Of a stretch of 64,000 nt of DNA, positions 43,930-52,744 are shown piece after piece (within the stretch, counting starts at the first letter, position 1; each line of letters opens with the position of its first letter). The notes beneath the pieces are model-generated. The model was not told where the DNA came from. It ran no database searches and was given only the letters and a program-made list of their open reading frames with translations. The stretch is from Deltaproteobacteria bacterium. GTDB taxonomy: Bacteria; Desulfobacterota; Deferrimicrobia; Deferrimicrobiales; Deferrimicrobiaceae. Position numbers and translations under genes: made by a program. The stretch is from assembly GCA_021815305.1 (NCBI GenBank), contig JAKAHC010000007.1, positions 1 through 64,000 of the forward strand, given 5' to 3'.

Positions 43930-45570
43930 ATGGCCAAGATACCCGAGAGCTACCTGCCGCCGCCCGAGCTGCGGCCCCGAAGGATCTACTCGCTCGAAGA
44001 GTTCAAGAACATCCCGCAGAAGTTCAACTCCACGGAGATCCTCCTCGACCAGACGGCGGCCAAATACGGCGACAGGACGGCGATCTACTTCGACGACCAG
44101 CGGATCTCGTACAAGCAGCTCCAGGCCGGCGTCAACCGCGTCGCCAACGGGTTGAGGAAACTGGGCGTGGAGGAGGGCGACCGCGTGCTCCTGCGGATGC
44201 CCAACATCCCGCCGATCATCGTCTGCAACTTCGCCATCATCAAGATCGGGGCCGTGTCGCTCCCCACCTCGGTCCTGTTCGCCCGCACCGAGATCGCCCA
44301 TGTGGCGAACCTCAGCGAGGCGAAGGTGATCCTCGTCGCGGCCATGATGCTGGGCGAGGTCGAGGCGGCGAAGGCGGACCTCAAGTCCGTGAAGACCATC
44401 GTCGTGGTGGGCGGGGACGAGAACGAGGTCCGTGCGAAGGGGTACACCCCGTACGCGGACCTCATGAAGAACCCCGACCAGTGCGAGGCGGTGAAGCGGG
44501 ACCGGATGGACGTCTCCGTCCTCCTGTTCACTTCGGGGACGACGGGCCTTCCCAAGGGGACGGCGCACTTCATGGAGGAATCGCTGATCGTCGCCGACGG
44601 TTTCGGAAAATACTGCTGGGAGGTCTCCGACAGGGACGTCATCGGAGGTCCGGCTCCCTTGGCGATGGCGGCGGGGTACTCCACCGTGGCGGTCATCCCG
44701 TTCCGGTACGGGGCGGGCGTCTCCCTCATCCCGAAGTTCGACCCGGTCTCGATGTTCAAGAACATCCAGAACCACAAGATCACGATCATGTCGGCGCTGC
44801 CGACGGCGTACCGCAAGATGCTCGTGGACATCAACCCGAAGGATTGGGACTACTCCTCCCTGCGTTTCTGCACCGGGGGCGGCGAGGCGTTGACCGCCAA
44901 GACGTACCTCGACTGGAAGGAGAAGTTCGGGCTGGAGATCTACGAGGGGCTGGGCACCACCGAGATGATGTTCGTGTTCATCTCCTCGGCGGTGACCAAG
45001 AAGGTCAAGCCCGGCGCGATCGGAACGGCGTGCCCCGGGTACGACGTCCGCGTCGTGAACGAGAGCTTCGAACAGGTCAAGCCCGGCGAGGTCGGGAAGA
45101 TGATCGTCCGCGGCCCCACGGGCACGATCTACTGGAAGGACAACGACAAGCAGAAATCGTCGGTGCGGGACGGCTGGTGCCTGGCGGGCGACGTGGTCAC
45201 GATGGACGAGGACGGATATGTCCAGTTCCTCTCCCGCGAGGACGACCTCATCAAGTCTTCGGGCTACCGGATCGGGCCCGAGGAGATCGAGGAGGCGCTG
45301 GTCACGCACCCCGCGGTCGCGGATGCCGGAGTGGTGGGCGTTCCCGACCCGATCATGGGCCAGAAGACCAAGGCGTTCGTCCAGCTCAAACCCGGCATCG
45401 CTCCGTCCGAGGAACTCAAGAAAGCGCTCGTCGAGCATTGCAAGGGGAAGATCGCCGTCTACAAGCTCCCGCGGGACATCGATTTCATCGAGGCGCTGCC
45501 GCGGACCGCGGTGGGCAAGCTCCTGCGGCGCATCCTCCGGCAGCAGGAAGTGGAGAAGACCAAGCGTTGA
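43930..45570 (+). CDS. AMP-forming acyl/aryl-CoA ligase
   Basis: Protein of 546 residues of the ANL superfamily. ATP/AMP motifs: VLLFTSGTTGLPKGTAH (P-loop-like A3), GEALTAK, YEGLGTTEMM (A5), DGWCLAGDVVTMDEDGY (A7), and the catalytic Lys in PRTAVGKLLRRIL (A10). It activates a carboxylic acid with ATP and CoA. The overall form resembles benzoate/2-aminobenzoate-CoA ligases, but the acid-binding residues do not allow a firm substrate. It closes the operon with two CoA-transferase subunits: one route spends ATP, the other recycles CoA. ATG 43930 has GGAGGAGG upstream. Confidence 0.9.
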   Translation: MAKIPESYLPPPELRPRRIYSLEEFKNIPQKFNSTEILLDQTAAKYGDRTAIYFDDQRISYKQLQAGVNRVANGLRKLGVEEGDRVLLRMPNIPPIIVCNFAIIKIGAVSLPTSVLFARTEIAHVANLSEAKVILVAAMMLGEVEAAKADLKSVKTIVVVGGDENEVRAKGYTPYADLMKNPDQCEAVKRDRMDVSVLLFTSGTTGLPKGTAHFMEESLIVADGFGKYCWEVSDRDVIGGPAPLAMAAGYSTVAVIPFRYGAGVSLIPKFDPVSMFKNIQNHKITIMSALPTAYRKMLVDINPKDWDYSSLRFCTGGGEALTAKTYLDWKEKFGLEIYEGLGTTEMMFVFISSAVTKKVKPGAIGTACPGYDVRVVNESFEQVKPGEVGKMIVRGPTGTIYWKDNDKQKSSVRDGWCLAGDVVTMDEDGYVQFLSREDDLIKSSGYRIGPEEIEEALVTHPAVADAGVVGVPDPIMGQKTKAFVQLKPGIAPSEELKKALVEHCKGKIAVYKLPRDIDFIEALPRTAVGKLLRRILRQQEVEKTKR

Positions 45571-45577
45571 CGGCAAG

Positions 45578-45603
45578 GGGGCCGCGCTCCCGGGCGCGGC
45601 CCC
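45578..45603. terminator. Hairpin between convergent genes
   Basis: GGGGCCGCGC (45578-45587) pairs perfectly with GCGCGGCCCC (45594-45603) around a 6-base loop. It lies 8 bases after the ligase stop and 9 before the end of the minus-strand gene. It lacks a T-run on either strand but may end both transcripts. Confidence 0.55.
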
Positions 45604-45611
45604 TCCGCACG

Positions 45612-46748
45612 CTAATCCCCGAGCCAGAGTCCGATCCTGCGCGTGGTGGGGATATTCTCGAACACGCACTTGCAGACCGCGAGGATCGGTATCCCCAGAA
45701 GCAGCCCCATCCCGCCCCAAAGCCAGCCGAAGAACAGAAGCGCCGCCGTCGACGCCGTGGCGTTCAGGTGCACCTCGCCGCCGACGAACCGGGGGGTGAG
45801 GTAGTTCGCGGACACCAGGTGGAGCAGGATGACGCCCGCCGCCATCACAAGGAACGGGACACCGGAGTGGAAGGAGACCAGGCCCACGATCGCCCCGGGA
45901 AGGAGGGCGAGGGGCAGCCCGAGGTACGGGACGATGCTCAAGGTTCCGCTTACGACCCCGAGAACGATCGGGTACGGCAGCCCCACCAGCAGGTAAAGGA
46001 GAACGGTGGCGGCGGAGAGGATCGCGGCGATCACCGCGTTGCCGAGGAGAAACTTCCGCATCATCCGCTCGATGTCGTCGAGGATCTCTCCCACGGTCTC
46101 CCGGTGTTCTTCGGGGAACAGCTCCCTTGTCCTCCGGGTGAGCGGCTCCCGGTCGGCGAGGATGAAGTAGGCGAGGAACGGGATGAAGCCCAGGGAGAAC
46201 AGGACGCTGCTCACCGATCCGAGGCCGCTCAGGATGGAACCGGCGAGCGATTGCCCTCCCTGGACGACGACCTGCGTGCCCGGCTTCCCGCGTACCGGCG
46301 TTTCGGCGGGCGGGGAGATGTGCTGCCCTGCCTCGGTGAGAAGGCGGCTCACCTCGCGGGTTTTCCGCGTCAACCGCTCCACCAGCGGGGCCGAACGGAT
46401 TTTCTCGGCGATCTCGGGGATGTCGGCAAGGAAGGTTTCCGCCCGGAGGTATGCGCCGTACAGGATGGCGTACAGAACGGCGATGAAGAGGAACACGACG
46501 ATGCCGCTGGCGAACTGCCGCCGGAGCCTTGCCTTCCGGCCCAGGAGTTGAACGAGGGGTTCCAGCGCGAAGGCGAGCAGGAGCGACGAGAGGATGGTGA
46601 TGAAGACGGAAGCGGCGAAGTGGAGCATGGCGACCACGCCCAGGACGGCGAGGAGGATCGCCGCCGCACGGAGGAGGATCAGGTCCGGCCCTTTCCTCGG
46701 GGGTTCCGGGCCTTCGGGCGATCTTTCGGGCGTCGTCATTTCCGCCAT
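45612..46748 (-). CDS. AI-2E family transporter (PerM-like permease)
   Basis: Protein of 378 residues with about eight membrane segments. An N-terminal pair (LLRAAAILLAVLGVVAML and FITILSSLLLAFALEPLV) is followed by a long soluble region with helices (residues 95-175). A conserved core has FIPFLAYFILADREPLTRRT, VSGTLSIVPYLGLPLALLPG and FFGWLWGGMGLLLGIPILAV. This is the AI-2E / TqsA family; members export the AI-2 signal, or act as Na+/H+ or other permeases, so the substrate is not set. It is convergent with the CoA operon and divergent from the thioesterase gene. Confidence 0.88.
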   Translation of the reverse strand: MAEMTTPERSPEGPEPPRKGPDLILLRAAAILLAVLGVVAMLHFAASVFITILSSLLLAFALEPLVQLLGRKARLRRQFASGIVVFLFIAVLYAILYGAYLRAETFLADIPEIAEKIRSAPLVERLTRKTREVSRLLTEAGQHISPPAETPVRGKPGTQVVVQGGQSLAGSILSGLGSVSSVLFSLGFIPFLAYFILADREPLTRRTRELFPEEHRETVGEILDDIERMMRKFLLGNAVIAAILSAATVLLYLLVGLPYPIVLGVVSGTLSIVPYLGLPLALLPGAIVGLVSFHSGVPFLVMAAGVILLHLVSANYLTPRFVGGEVHLNATASTAALLFFGWLWGGMGLLLGIPILAVCKCVFENIPTTRRIGLWLGD

Positions 46749-46830
46749 TTTGCCACTGTACCGTGTTTTGCGCCCGTGCGCCTACGGGTGTTTGACAATC
46801 GTCCCGGGAGGGGCGATCCTTGAAGGCGGT

Positions 46831-47259
46831 ATGCCTCCCGCCCCCTCGCATACCATCGAGATCCGCGTCCGGTTCGGCGAGACCGACCCGTACGGGGTGG
46901 CCTATTTCGCCGCGGTGCTCGACTACTTCAAGCGCGGCATGGACGAGTTCCTTCGCTCCCGGGGCATTCTTCCCGACCTCGCGTACCGGAACCGGAAGCG
47001 GCAGTACGGATTCCCCGTGGTGGCCGCCCAGTGCCGCTACCGGGCCCCGGTCCGCTTCGACGACCTCCTGACGCTGCGGACCCGGGTGGCGCGCGTCGAG
47101 AAGCGCGGCGCCACCTTCGGGTTTTCCCTGTTCCGCACGGAGTCGGGGAAGGATATCCTCGCGGCGGAAGGGAGCATCTCCTGCCGCTCCATCGACGCCT
47201 CGTGGAAGACGATCCCCCTGCCGGCGGAACTGAAAGGCGTGCTGTCGGCTCCCGCATAG
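46831..47259 (+). CDS. 4HBT-fold acyl-CoA thioesterase (YbgC-like)
   Basis: Protein of 142 residues, a single hot-dog domain. It begins IEIRVRFGETDPYGVAYFAA with the catalytic Asp of the 4-hydroxybenzoyl-CoA thioesterase group, then VLDYFKRGMDEFLRSRG, VVAAQCRYRAPVRFDDLLTL and ATFGFSLFRTESGKDILAAE. It hydrolyses acyl- or aroyl-CoA. It could serve the CoA operon encoded 1.3 kb upstream, but an AI-2E gene on the other strand separates them. ATG 46831 was chosen; the longer in-frame ORF runs antisense to the AI-2E gene. Confidence 0.88.
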   Translation: MPPAPSHTIEIRVRFGETDPYGVAYFAAVLDYFKRGMDEFLRSRGILPDLAYRNRKRQYGFPVVAAQCRYRAPVRFDDLLTLRTRVARVEKRGATFGFSLFRTESGKDILAAEGSISCRSIDASWKTIPLPAELKGVLSAPA

Positions 47260-47397
47260 GGGAATCCCAAGGCGAGCCCGGAGTCCGCGGCAGGGGAATA
47301 TCGCCGTGCCCGGGGAACGGTGCGCCTGGCGCCCCGTTCCGTTGCGACCCGGCGGCCCGGCGGGCGGCGGCGGTGCCGAGACGCCTCCCCCCCGGGT

Positions 47398-48207
47398 TCA
47401 ACCGCCCGTGCCCCGCGTTGCGCCGATCGCGGCGTCCAGCTTCCGGCGGAACCGGGCCACCAGCGTTCCCACCGCGGCCGGCGAGAGTTCCCTCCCCTCG
47501 ATCTTGAAGACATCCGCTCCGGCGGCGATCCAGACGGAAAGCTCGTCCTCGATCGAACGCGGGTCACGGGGAACCGGAAAGGCCCGGCAGACGAGGTGGC
47601 AGCTCCCTCCTCGCTTGGCGGATGCCGTTCCCGCGTCCGTTCCCTCGACGGCATACCCCGAGAGGCCGCATTTCCCGTGGAGCAGGAACTCGCTGCGGCA
47701 GTACGCGAAGACCTCGACCCGCAGTCCCGAGGCGCTCTTGATGGAGGGGACCTCCTGCGGACGGACCGCGGAGGGGAGGACGATCGCGTTCGCTCCCAGT
47801 TCCCGGTACGCACGGGCGTCCTCGGGGTTCACGGCGGAGAGTCCCACGGAGGCGCAGACCGGCATCGCGGGGAACTCCCGGCGGACCAGGGCGATCGCGC
47901 CGGGGTCGTTCAGGATGACTTCGGAGACCCCTTCGTCCCGGAGACGGGAGATGGCGGCGAGGAAGGCCGGGACCTCCCCGGAGGCGGGGATGGCGTTGAC
48001 CGCCGCGTGGAGCCTCGCCCCGGAACCCCGGCAGGCGGCGACCGCGGGACCGACCTCCTCCAGGGGGAGCCCCGCGCGTCCGCCGCGGGAGAGGGATCGC
48101 ACCCCGACGTAGACCGCGTCCGCCCCCGCCGAAAGGGCGGCGGTCACCGCGGGGAGCGATCCCGCGGGGGCAAGAAGAGACGGCGCCGGGGGGGGAAAAC
48201 GTTCCAT
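47398..48207 (-). CDS. Peptidase U32 family protein (UbiU/UbiV-like)
   Basis: Protein of 269 residues. The TIM-barrel-like core begins LLAPAGSLPAVTAALSAGAD and AVYVGVRSLSRGGRAG; the family Cys set occurs as AYCRSEFLLHGKCGLSGY and GGSCHLVCRAF, four Cys that would hold a [4Fe-4S] cluster as in UbiU/UbiV. DVFKIEGRELSP, a U32 signature, is present. Known members act in O2-independent ubiquinone hydroxylation, 23S rRNA or tRNA hydroxylation. It is short for the family and alone. The 138-base gap after it (47260-47397) holds nothing recognised. Confidence 0.82.
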   Translation of the reverse strand: MERFPPPAPSLLAPAGSLPAVTAALSAGADAVYVGVRSLSRGGRAGLPLEEVGPAVAACRGSGARLHAAVNAIPASGEVPAFLAAISRLRDEGVSEVILNDPGAIALVRREFPAMPVCASVGLSAVNPEDARAYRELGANAIVLPSAVRPQEVPSIKSASGLRVEVFAYCRSEFLLHGKCGLSGYAVEGTDAGTASAKRGGSCHLVCRAFPVPRDPRSIEDELSVWIAAGADVFKIEGRELSPAAVGTLVARFRRKLDAAIGATRGTGG

Positions 48208-48316
48208 CCATGGTATTATATCGCCGGAAAGCGCGGGATTCCCGGATACCCCCCCAGGAGGCGCGGAAGCGCGCCAACCGGACGGGGGAATTTTTTTCCC
48301 CGAGGGAAATTTTTGG

Positions 48317-48344
48317 TTGACTTGGGGGGATTCCCGAGTATTTT
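48317..48344 (+). promoter_or_regulatory. Promoter of the nuo gene cluster
   Basis: TTGACT (48317-48322), a 16-base spacer and TATTTT (48339-48344). It lies in an AT-rich, divergent gap between the U32 gene and nuoA. The leader of about 130 bases contains TGTATACA, a perfect 8-base palindrome at 48356-48363 (small possible operator), and no ORF that I trust. Confidence 0.55.
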
Positions 48345-48480
48345 GTTATGTCGATTGTATACATGACGAAAAACAATCACGAAGCGTGGAGCCTTCCCAT
48401 GACCGGCGTTCGGGGAGCAGCGCGCGCCGCGGGGTGGCGGCGCATACGCTTGCCGGGACAAGGCGGGTAACGGGGAAACG

Positions 48481-48876
48481 ATGCTGGTCCAGTTCGCGAC
48501 GGTCCTTGTGTTCATCGTGCTCGGCGCGGTCACCGTGGCGTTGATGCTTCTGCTTTCCCGCCTGTTCGCTCCAAGCGCTCCTTCCGCGGTGAAGCTCTCC
48601 ACCTACGAATGCGGCGAGGTTCCGTACGGGTCCTCGTGGGTGCAGTTCAACATCCGGTTCTACGTGGTGGCGCTCATCTTCATCATCTTCGACGTCGAGG
48701 TGGCCCTGCTGTATCCGTGGGCCGTGGTCTTCCGCAGCCTGGGGCTGCTCGCGTTCGTCGAGGCCTTCATCTTCATCGTGATCCTGCTCGCCGGGCTCGC
48801 CTATCTCTGGAAAGAGGGGGACCTCGACTGGGTCCGCACCCTGCAGGACGCCCGGGCGGGGAAAGGCGGGAAATGA
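48481..48876 (+). CDS. nuoA: NADH-quinone oxidoreductase subunit A (set 1)
   Basis: Protein of 131 residues with three membrane helices, [39 protein letters not shown] and [19 protein letters not shown]. The conserved loop [14 protein letters not shown] and the IFDVE motif in helix 2 identify NuoA, which helps to form the quinone site. It is the first gene of an 11-gene run without nuoEFG. Its stop overlaps the next start by four bases. A second nuoA is at 58797. Confidence 0.95.
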   Translation: MLVQFATVLVFIVLGAVTVALMLLLSRLFAPSAPSAVKLSTYECGEVPYGSSWVQFNIRFYVVALIFIIFDVEVALLYPWAVVFRSLGLLAFVEAFIFIVILLAGLAYLWKEGDLDWVRTLQDARAGKGGK

Positions 48877-49415
48877 GCAACGACCCGGCACATGGCCAGG
48901 GGCAGCCGGCCGCGGCGCCCCTCGTTTCCGCGACTCCGGGGCTGGGACCGGAGGCGCACGTCATGGTGGGAAGCGCGGACCTGTTCGTCAACTGGGCGCG
49001 CAAATCCTCCCTCTGGTACCTCCTGTTCGCCACGGCGTGCTGCGGCATCGAGCTGATGCAGGCGGGCGCCTCGCGGTACGACCTCGACCGGTTCGGCGCC
49101 GTGTTCCGCGCCACGCCGCGCCAGGCGGACCTGATGCTGGTCGCCGGCACGATCACCCACAAGATGGCGGAGCGGGTGAAGCGCCTCTACGACCAGATGC
49201 CCGAGCCAAAGTACGTCATCGCCATGGGGTCGTGCGCCAATACCGGCGGCCCGTTCTACAAGGACTCCTACTGCGTGGTCAAGGGGGTGGACCTGATCAT
49301 CCCCGTGGACGTCTACATCCCCGGCTGCCCCCCCCGCCCCGAGGCGCTCATCGACGGGATCATGCGGCTGCAGAAGATCATCATGACGAAGAAAAACTAC
49401 GGCGCCAGGGCGTAA
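48873..49415 (+). CDS. nuoB: NADH-quinone oxidoreductase subunit B (set 1)
   Basis: Protein of 180 residues. It carries the N2 [4Fe-4S] cluster: Cys in [12 protein letters not shown] (a Cys pair), [12 protein letters not shown] and [11 protein letters not shown]. The first 35 residues ([13 protein letters not shown]) are an extension rich in Ala/Pro/Gly that set 2 NuoB lacks. [16 protein letters not shown] is the usual subunit B core. ATG 48873 overlaps nuoA. nuoC follows after 16 bases. Confidence 0.96.
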   Translation: MSNDPAHGQGQPAAAPLVSATPGLGPEAHVMVGSADLFVNWARKSSLWYLLFATACCGIELMQAGASRYDLDRFGAVFRATPRQADLMLVAGTITHKMAERVKRLYDQMPEPKYVIAMGSCANTGGPFYKDSYCVVKGVDLIIPVDVYIPGCPPRPEALIDGIMRLQKIIMTKKNYGARA

Positions 49416-49431
49416 GGGACAAGGGAAACCG

Positions 49432-49902
49432 GTGGAAGCCAGGGCCATCTTCGAGACGCTCAAGGAAAAGTTCGGCGATGCGGTCGTGGAACTGCAGGGC
49501 GAAGGGTTCACCCCTCCCTTCGTCGTCGTCGCCCCCGGTTCGGTGAGGGACATCGCCCGGTTCCTCAAGGAAGATCCGGCCCTGTCGTTCGACTCCCTCA
49601 TGTCGCTGTCCGGCGTGGACTACAAGGACCGTTTCGCCGTGGCGTACCACCTCTACTCCATGAAGCATCGCCACGCGGTCGGCATGAAGGCGATGCTGCC
49701 CCGCGAGAGCCCGTCCCTCCCCTCCGTGGACGACGTGTGGCCCGCGGCCAACTTCCAGGAGCGGGAGGCGTACGACCTCTTCGGGTTCGTGTTCGAGGGG
49801 TCGAAGGACCTCCGCCGGATCCTCCTCCCGGAGGACTGGGAAGGCCACCCGCTGCGGAAGGACTACAAGTACGCGGAATTCTACCACGGGATCAAGATAT
49901 GA
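49432..49902 (+). CDS. nuoC: NADH-quinone oxidoreductase subunit C (set 1)
   Basis: Protein of 156 residues, the 30-kDa-type subunit of the hydrophilic arm. Key blocks are MSLSGVDYKDRFAVAYHLYS, WPAANFQEREAYDLFGFVFE and RILLPEDWEGHPLRKDYKY. The start is GTG 49432 with an AAGGGA upstream. nuoC and nuoD are separate genes here, not fused as in E. coli. The end overlaps nuoD by four bases. Confidence 0.94.
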   Translation: MEARAIFETLKEKFGDAVVELQGEGFTPPFVVVAPGSVRDIARFLKEDPALSFDSLMSLSGVDYKDRFAVAYHLYSMKHRHAVGMKAMLPRESPSLPSVDDVWPAANFQEREAYDLFGFVFEGSKDLRRILLPEDWEGHPLRKDYKYAEFYHGIKI

Positions 49903-51038
49903 CGGGGATGACGGCTCGCGGGGAAGCGCTCCGCACCCAGGAGATGACGATCAACATGGGGCCGCAGCACCCGAGCACCCACGGGGTGCTCCGGGTGATC
50001 CTCACCACCGACGGCGAGGTGGTGACCCGCGCGGTGCCCGACGTCGGGTACCTGCACCGGGGGCTGGAGAAGATCGGGGAGCGGGTCACCTACGCCCAGT
50101 TCATGCCGTTCACGGACCGGCTCGACTATCTGGCCGCGATGAACTGCAACTGCGCGTGGGCGTGGGCGGTGGAGAAGCTCGCGAAGATCGAGGTTCCCGA
50201 ACGCGCCGAGTTCCTGCGCGTCATCGTGGCCGAACTGAACCGGATCTCATCGCACCTGATCGCTTTCGGGTCGTTCACCGCGGACATGGGGGCGTTCACC
50301 CCGTTCCTCTACGCCATCCGCGAGCGCGAACGGGTCAACGACCTGTTCGAGATGATCTGCGGAAACCGCCTCACGTACAACTACGCCCGCATCGGCGGCG
50401 TTTCCGGCGACGCTCCGCCGGGGTTCCTCGAGAAGACGAAGGAGTTCCTCGACTACTTCGAGCCGAAGATCGACGAGTACAACAACCTCATCTCCTACAA
50501 CAAGATCTTCGTCCACCGGCTGGCGAACGTCGCCGTGATCCCCGCGGAGGAGGCGGTCGCCTACGGGATGACGGGGCCCAACCTGCGCGGTTCGGGAGTC
50601 CCCTTCGACCTTCGCAGGGACGAGCCGTACTCGGTGTACCCGAAGTTCGACTTCAAGGTGTGCGTGGGCACCGGCGAGCGCGGGAAGCTGGGGGACTGCT
50701 TCGACCGGTACATGGTGCGGATCAACGAGATGCGGGAGAGCGTGAAGATCGTGCGCCAGGCGCTGGCGCAGATCCCGGAAGGACCCGTCATGGCGAAGGT
50801 CCCCCGCGTCTTCAAGCCCCCGGCGGGCGAGACGTACTTCCGCTCCGAGTGCCCCCGCGGCGAGACGGGGATCTACGTGGTCAGCGACGGATCGGCGAAC
50901 CCCTTCCGGCTGAAGATCCGCACCGGTTCCTTCGTGACGATGAACATCTTCGAGAAGGTCACGAAGGGGCTCATGATCGCCGACATCGTGGCGGTCATCG
51001 GCAGCTTCGACATCATCCTCCCGGAGATCGACCGGTAA
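49899..51038 (+). CDS. nuoD: NADH-quinone oxidoreductase subunit D (set 1)
   Basis: Protein of 379 residues, the 49-kDa-type subunit that lines the quinone pocket. It begins MTINMGPQHPSTHGVLRVIL, then the GYLHRGLEKIGE and RLDYLAAMNCNCAWAWAVEK blocks. The end is VTKGLMIADIVAVIGSFDII followed by LPEIDR. ATG 49899 is used; ATG 49908 is also possible. It is about 26 residues shorter than the set 2 copy, which fits divergence rather than recent duplication. nuoH follows after 4 bases. Confidence 0.95.
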   Translation: MTGMTARGEALRTQEMTINMGPQHPSTHGVLRVILTTDGEVVTRAVPDVGYLHRGLEKIGERVTYAQFMPFTDRLDYLAAMNCNCAWAWAVEKLAKIEVPERAEFLRVIVAELNRISSHLIAFGSFTADMGAFTPFLYAIRERERVNDLFEMICGNRLTYNYARIGGVSGDAPPGFLEKTKEFLDYFEPKIDEYNNLISYNKIFVHRLANVAVIPAEEAVAYGMTGPNLRGSGVPFDLRRDEPYSVYPKFDFKVCVGTGERGKLGDCFDRYMVRINEMRESVKIVRQALAQIPEGPVMAKVPRVFKPPAGETYFRSECPRGETGIYVVSDGSANPFRLKIRTGSFVTMNIFEKVTKGLMIADIVAVIGSFDIILPEIDR

Positions 51039-51042
51039 CCCT

Positions 51043-52158
51043 ATGGAAGCTCTCGCGAGATCCCTGGTGAACTTCGTTCCCGTGCTGGGAGGCGTTCCGC
51101 TATGGACGATCACCCTGTTGGTGATGGTCGCTTCGGCGGCGGTGGTCCTGGTCTTCGCCCTCACCTTCGAGGGCGTGGGGTCGCTGGTCCTGCGGAAGGT
51201 GGCCGGAGACATCCAGGCGCGGATCGGCCCCAACCGGGTCGGGCCCAACGGCATGCTGCAGTTCCTTGCCGACGGCGTGAAGCTGGTCCTCAAGGAGGAC
51301 ATCATCCCGGCCAGGGCGGACCGGCTCCTCTTCAGGCTGGCGCCGTATTTCGTCTTCGTCGGGTCCTTCGCGGCCTTCGTCGTGGTTCCCTTCGGCGTGG
51401 GGCTGATCGCCGCCGACCTGAACATCGGCATCTACTACGTCATGGCGGTGACCTCCCTGGTGGTCGTGGGCATCCTGCTCGCGGGGTGGTCCTCCAACAA
51501 CAAGTGGGCCCTCCTGGGCGGAATGCGGGCCGCCGCGCAGATCGTCTCCTACGAGATCCCGGTGGGGATGGCCCTCATTCCGGCGGTGCTGGTCGCCGGG
51601 TCGCTGTCCCTGCAGGCCATCGTGAAGTCCCAGGGCGGGCTGTTCGGGATCTTCGGATGGAACCTGTTCCACGATCCGTTCGCCTTCTTCTCCTTCCTGC
51701 TGTACTTCACGGCGGCGCAGGCCGAGACCAACCAGACCCCCTTCGACCTGCCCGAGGCCGAGTCGGAGCTGGTCTCCGGCTACAACGTGGAATACTCCGG
51801 GATCCGGTTCGGCCTGTTCTTCCTCGCGGAGTTCGGGGACATGTTCATTGTCGCGGCTCTCGCCACCGCCTGTTTCCTGGGCGGCTGGAACGTGCCGTTC
51901 GTGAGCGTGGCGGCGCTTCCGCCGGTGTGGGGGAACCTCCTCTCCCTCGGGGTGTTCCTGGGGAAGGCCTTCACGATGGTTCTGATCATGATGTGGGTCC
52001 GCTGGACCCTGCCCCGCCTGCGCGTCGACCAGCTGATGCGGATGTCCTGGAAATACATGGTGCCCCTCACGTTCGTCAACCTCCTGGGCGTCTCCCTGTG
52101 GCTGCTGCTGTTTCACGGGAAGGGGATTCCCCAGATGATCGCCTCGCTGTTCGGATGA
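51043..52158 (+). CDS. nuoH: NADH-quinone oxidoreductase subunit H (set 1)
   Basis: Protein of 371 residues with about eight membrane helices. It links the quinone site to the membrane arm. Seen: VAGDIQARIGPNRVGPNGML, ADGVKLVLKEDIIPARAD, YFTAAQAETNQTPFDLPEAE with ESELVSGYNVEYSG (charged loop lining the quinone tunnel), and WVRWTLPRLRVDQLMRMSWK. All hallmark residues are intact. The next gene, nuoI, begins four bases after the stop. Confidence 0.96.
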   Translation: MEALARSLVNFVPVLGGVPLWTITLLVMVASAAVVLVFALTFEGVGSLVLRKVAGDIQARIGPNRVGPNGMLQFLADGVKLVLKEDIIPARADRLLFRLAPYFVFVGSFAAFVVVPFGVGLIAADLNIGIYYVMAVTSLVVVGILLAGWSSNNKWALLGGMRAAAQIVSYEIPVGMALIPAVLVAGSLSLQAIVKSQGGLFGIFGWNLFHDPFAFFSFLLYFTAAQAETNQTPFDLPEAESELVSGYNVEYSGIRFGLFFLAEFGDMFIVAALATACFLGGWNVPFVSVAALPPVWGNLLSLGVFLGKAFTMVLIMMWVRWTLPRLRVDQLMRMSWKYMVPLTFVNLLGVSLWLLLFHGKGIPQMIASLFG

Positions 52159-52162
52159 GACC

Positions 52163-52744
52163 ATGGGCCTGAAGGAATATCTGAACGACATCATGGAAGC
52201 CGTGGTCACCACGGTGAAGGGGATGCGGATCACCGCGGCGTACGGCGTGGACCCGAAGGAAGAGGTCACGCTGCAGTACCCCGAGGAGCGGTGGGAAGTT
52301 CCCGAACGGTTCCGCGGTTTCCTCCACAACGACATCAAGGTCTGCACTTCCTGCACCATGTGCGTCAAGGTGTGCCCCGTGGACTGCATCTCCCTCGAGG
52401 CGGTCCGCGGCGCGGACAAGAAGATGGTGCTCGCCTTCTACGACATCAACATCGGCCGGTGCATGTACTGCGGCCTGTGCGTCGAGGCGTGCCCCGTGAA
52501 GTCCCTCAAGCACACCGGCGGCTACGAGCGGGCGTCGGTGGACCGCGGGGAACTGATCCTTCACTTCGTCCACGAGGACGCGGCGGAAATCAAGGCCCGG
52601 GTGGCGCGCCAGGTGGCCGAGGCCGCGGCCAAGGCGGCCGAAGCCCAGGCCGCTTCCAGGGCCGCGGAGGCCCCCGCCGCCGCGAAATCCCCGGAGGCCC
52701 CCCCCGCGGACCCCAAGGCGGCAAAGGGGGAACACAGGGAATGA
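52163..52744 (+). CDS. nuoI: NADH-quinone oxidoreductase subunit I (set 1)
   Basis: Protein of 193 residues with two [4Fe-4S] ferredoxin motifs: VCTSCTMCVKVCPVDCI and RCMYCGLCVEACPVKSL. These carry clusters N6a and N6b between the hydrophilic arm and N2. From about residue 146 there is a long Ala/Lys/Pro/Glu-rich tail (AAAKAAEAQAASRAAEAPAA) not needed for cluster binding and probably disordered. It overlaps nuoJ by four bases. Confidence 0.96.
   Translation: MGLKEYLNDIMEAVVTTVKGMRITAAYGVDPKEEVTLQYPEERWEVPERFRGFLHNDIKVCTSCTMCVKVCPVDCISLEAVRGADKKMVLAFYDINIGRCMYCGLCVEACPVKSLKHTGGYERASVDRGELILHFVHEDAAEIKARVARQVAEAAAKAAEAQAASRAAEAPAAAKSPEAPPADPKAAKGEHRE

Noticed and set aside
42763-46851. A 1362-codon open frame on the minus strand
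   Set aside because: It overlaps the CoA operon antisense and the AI-2E gene in another frame. No conserved motif was found; GC-rich shadow.
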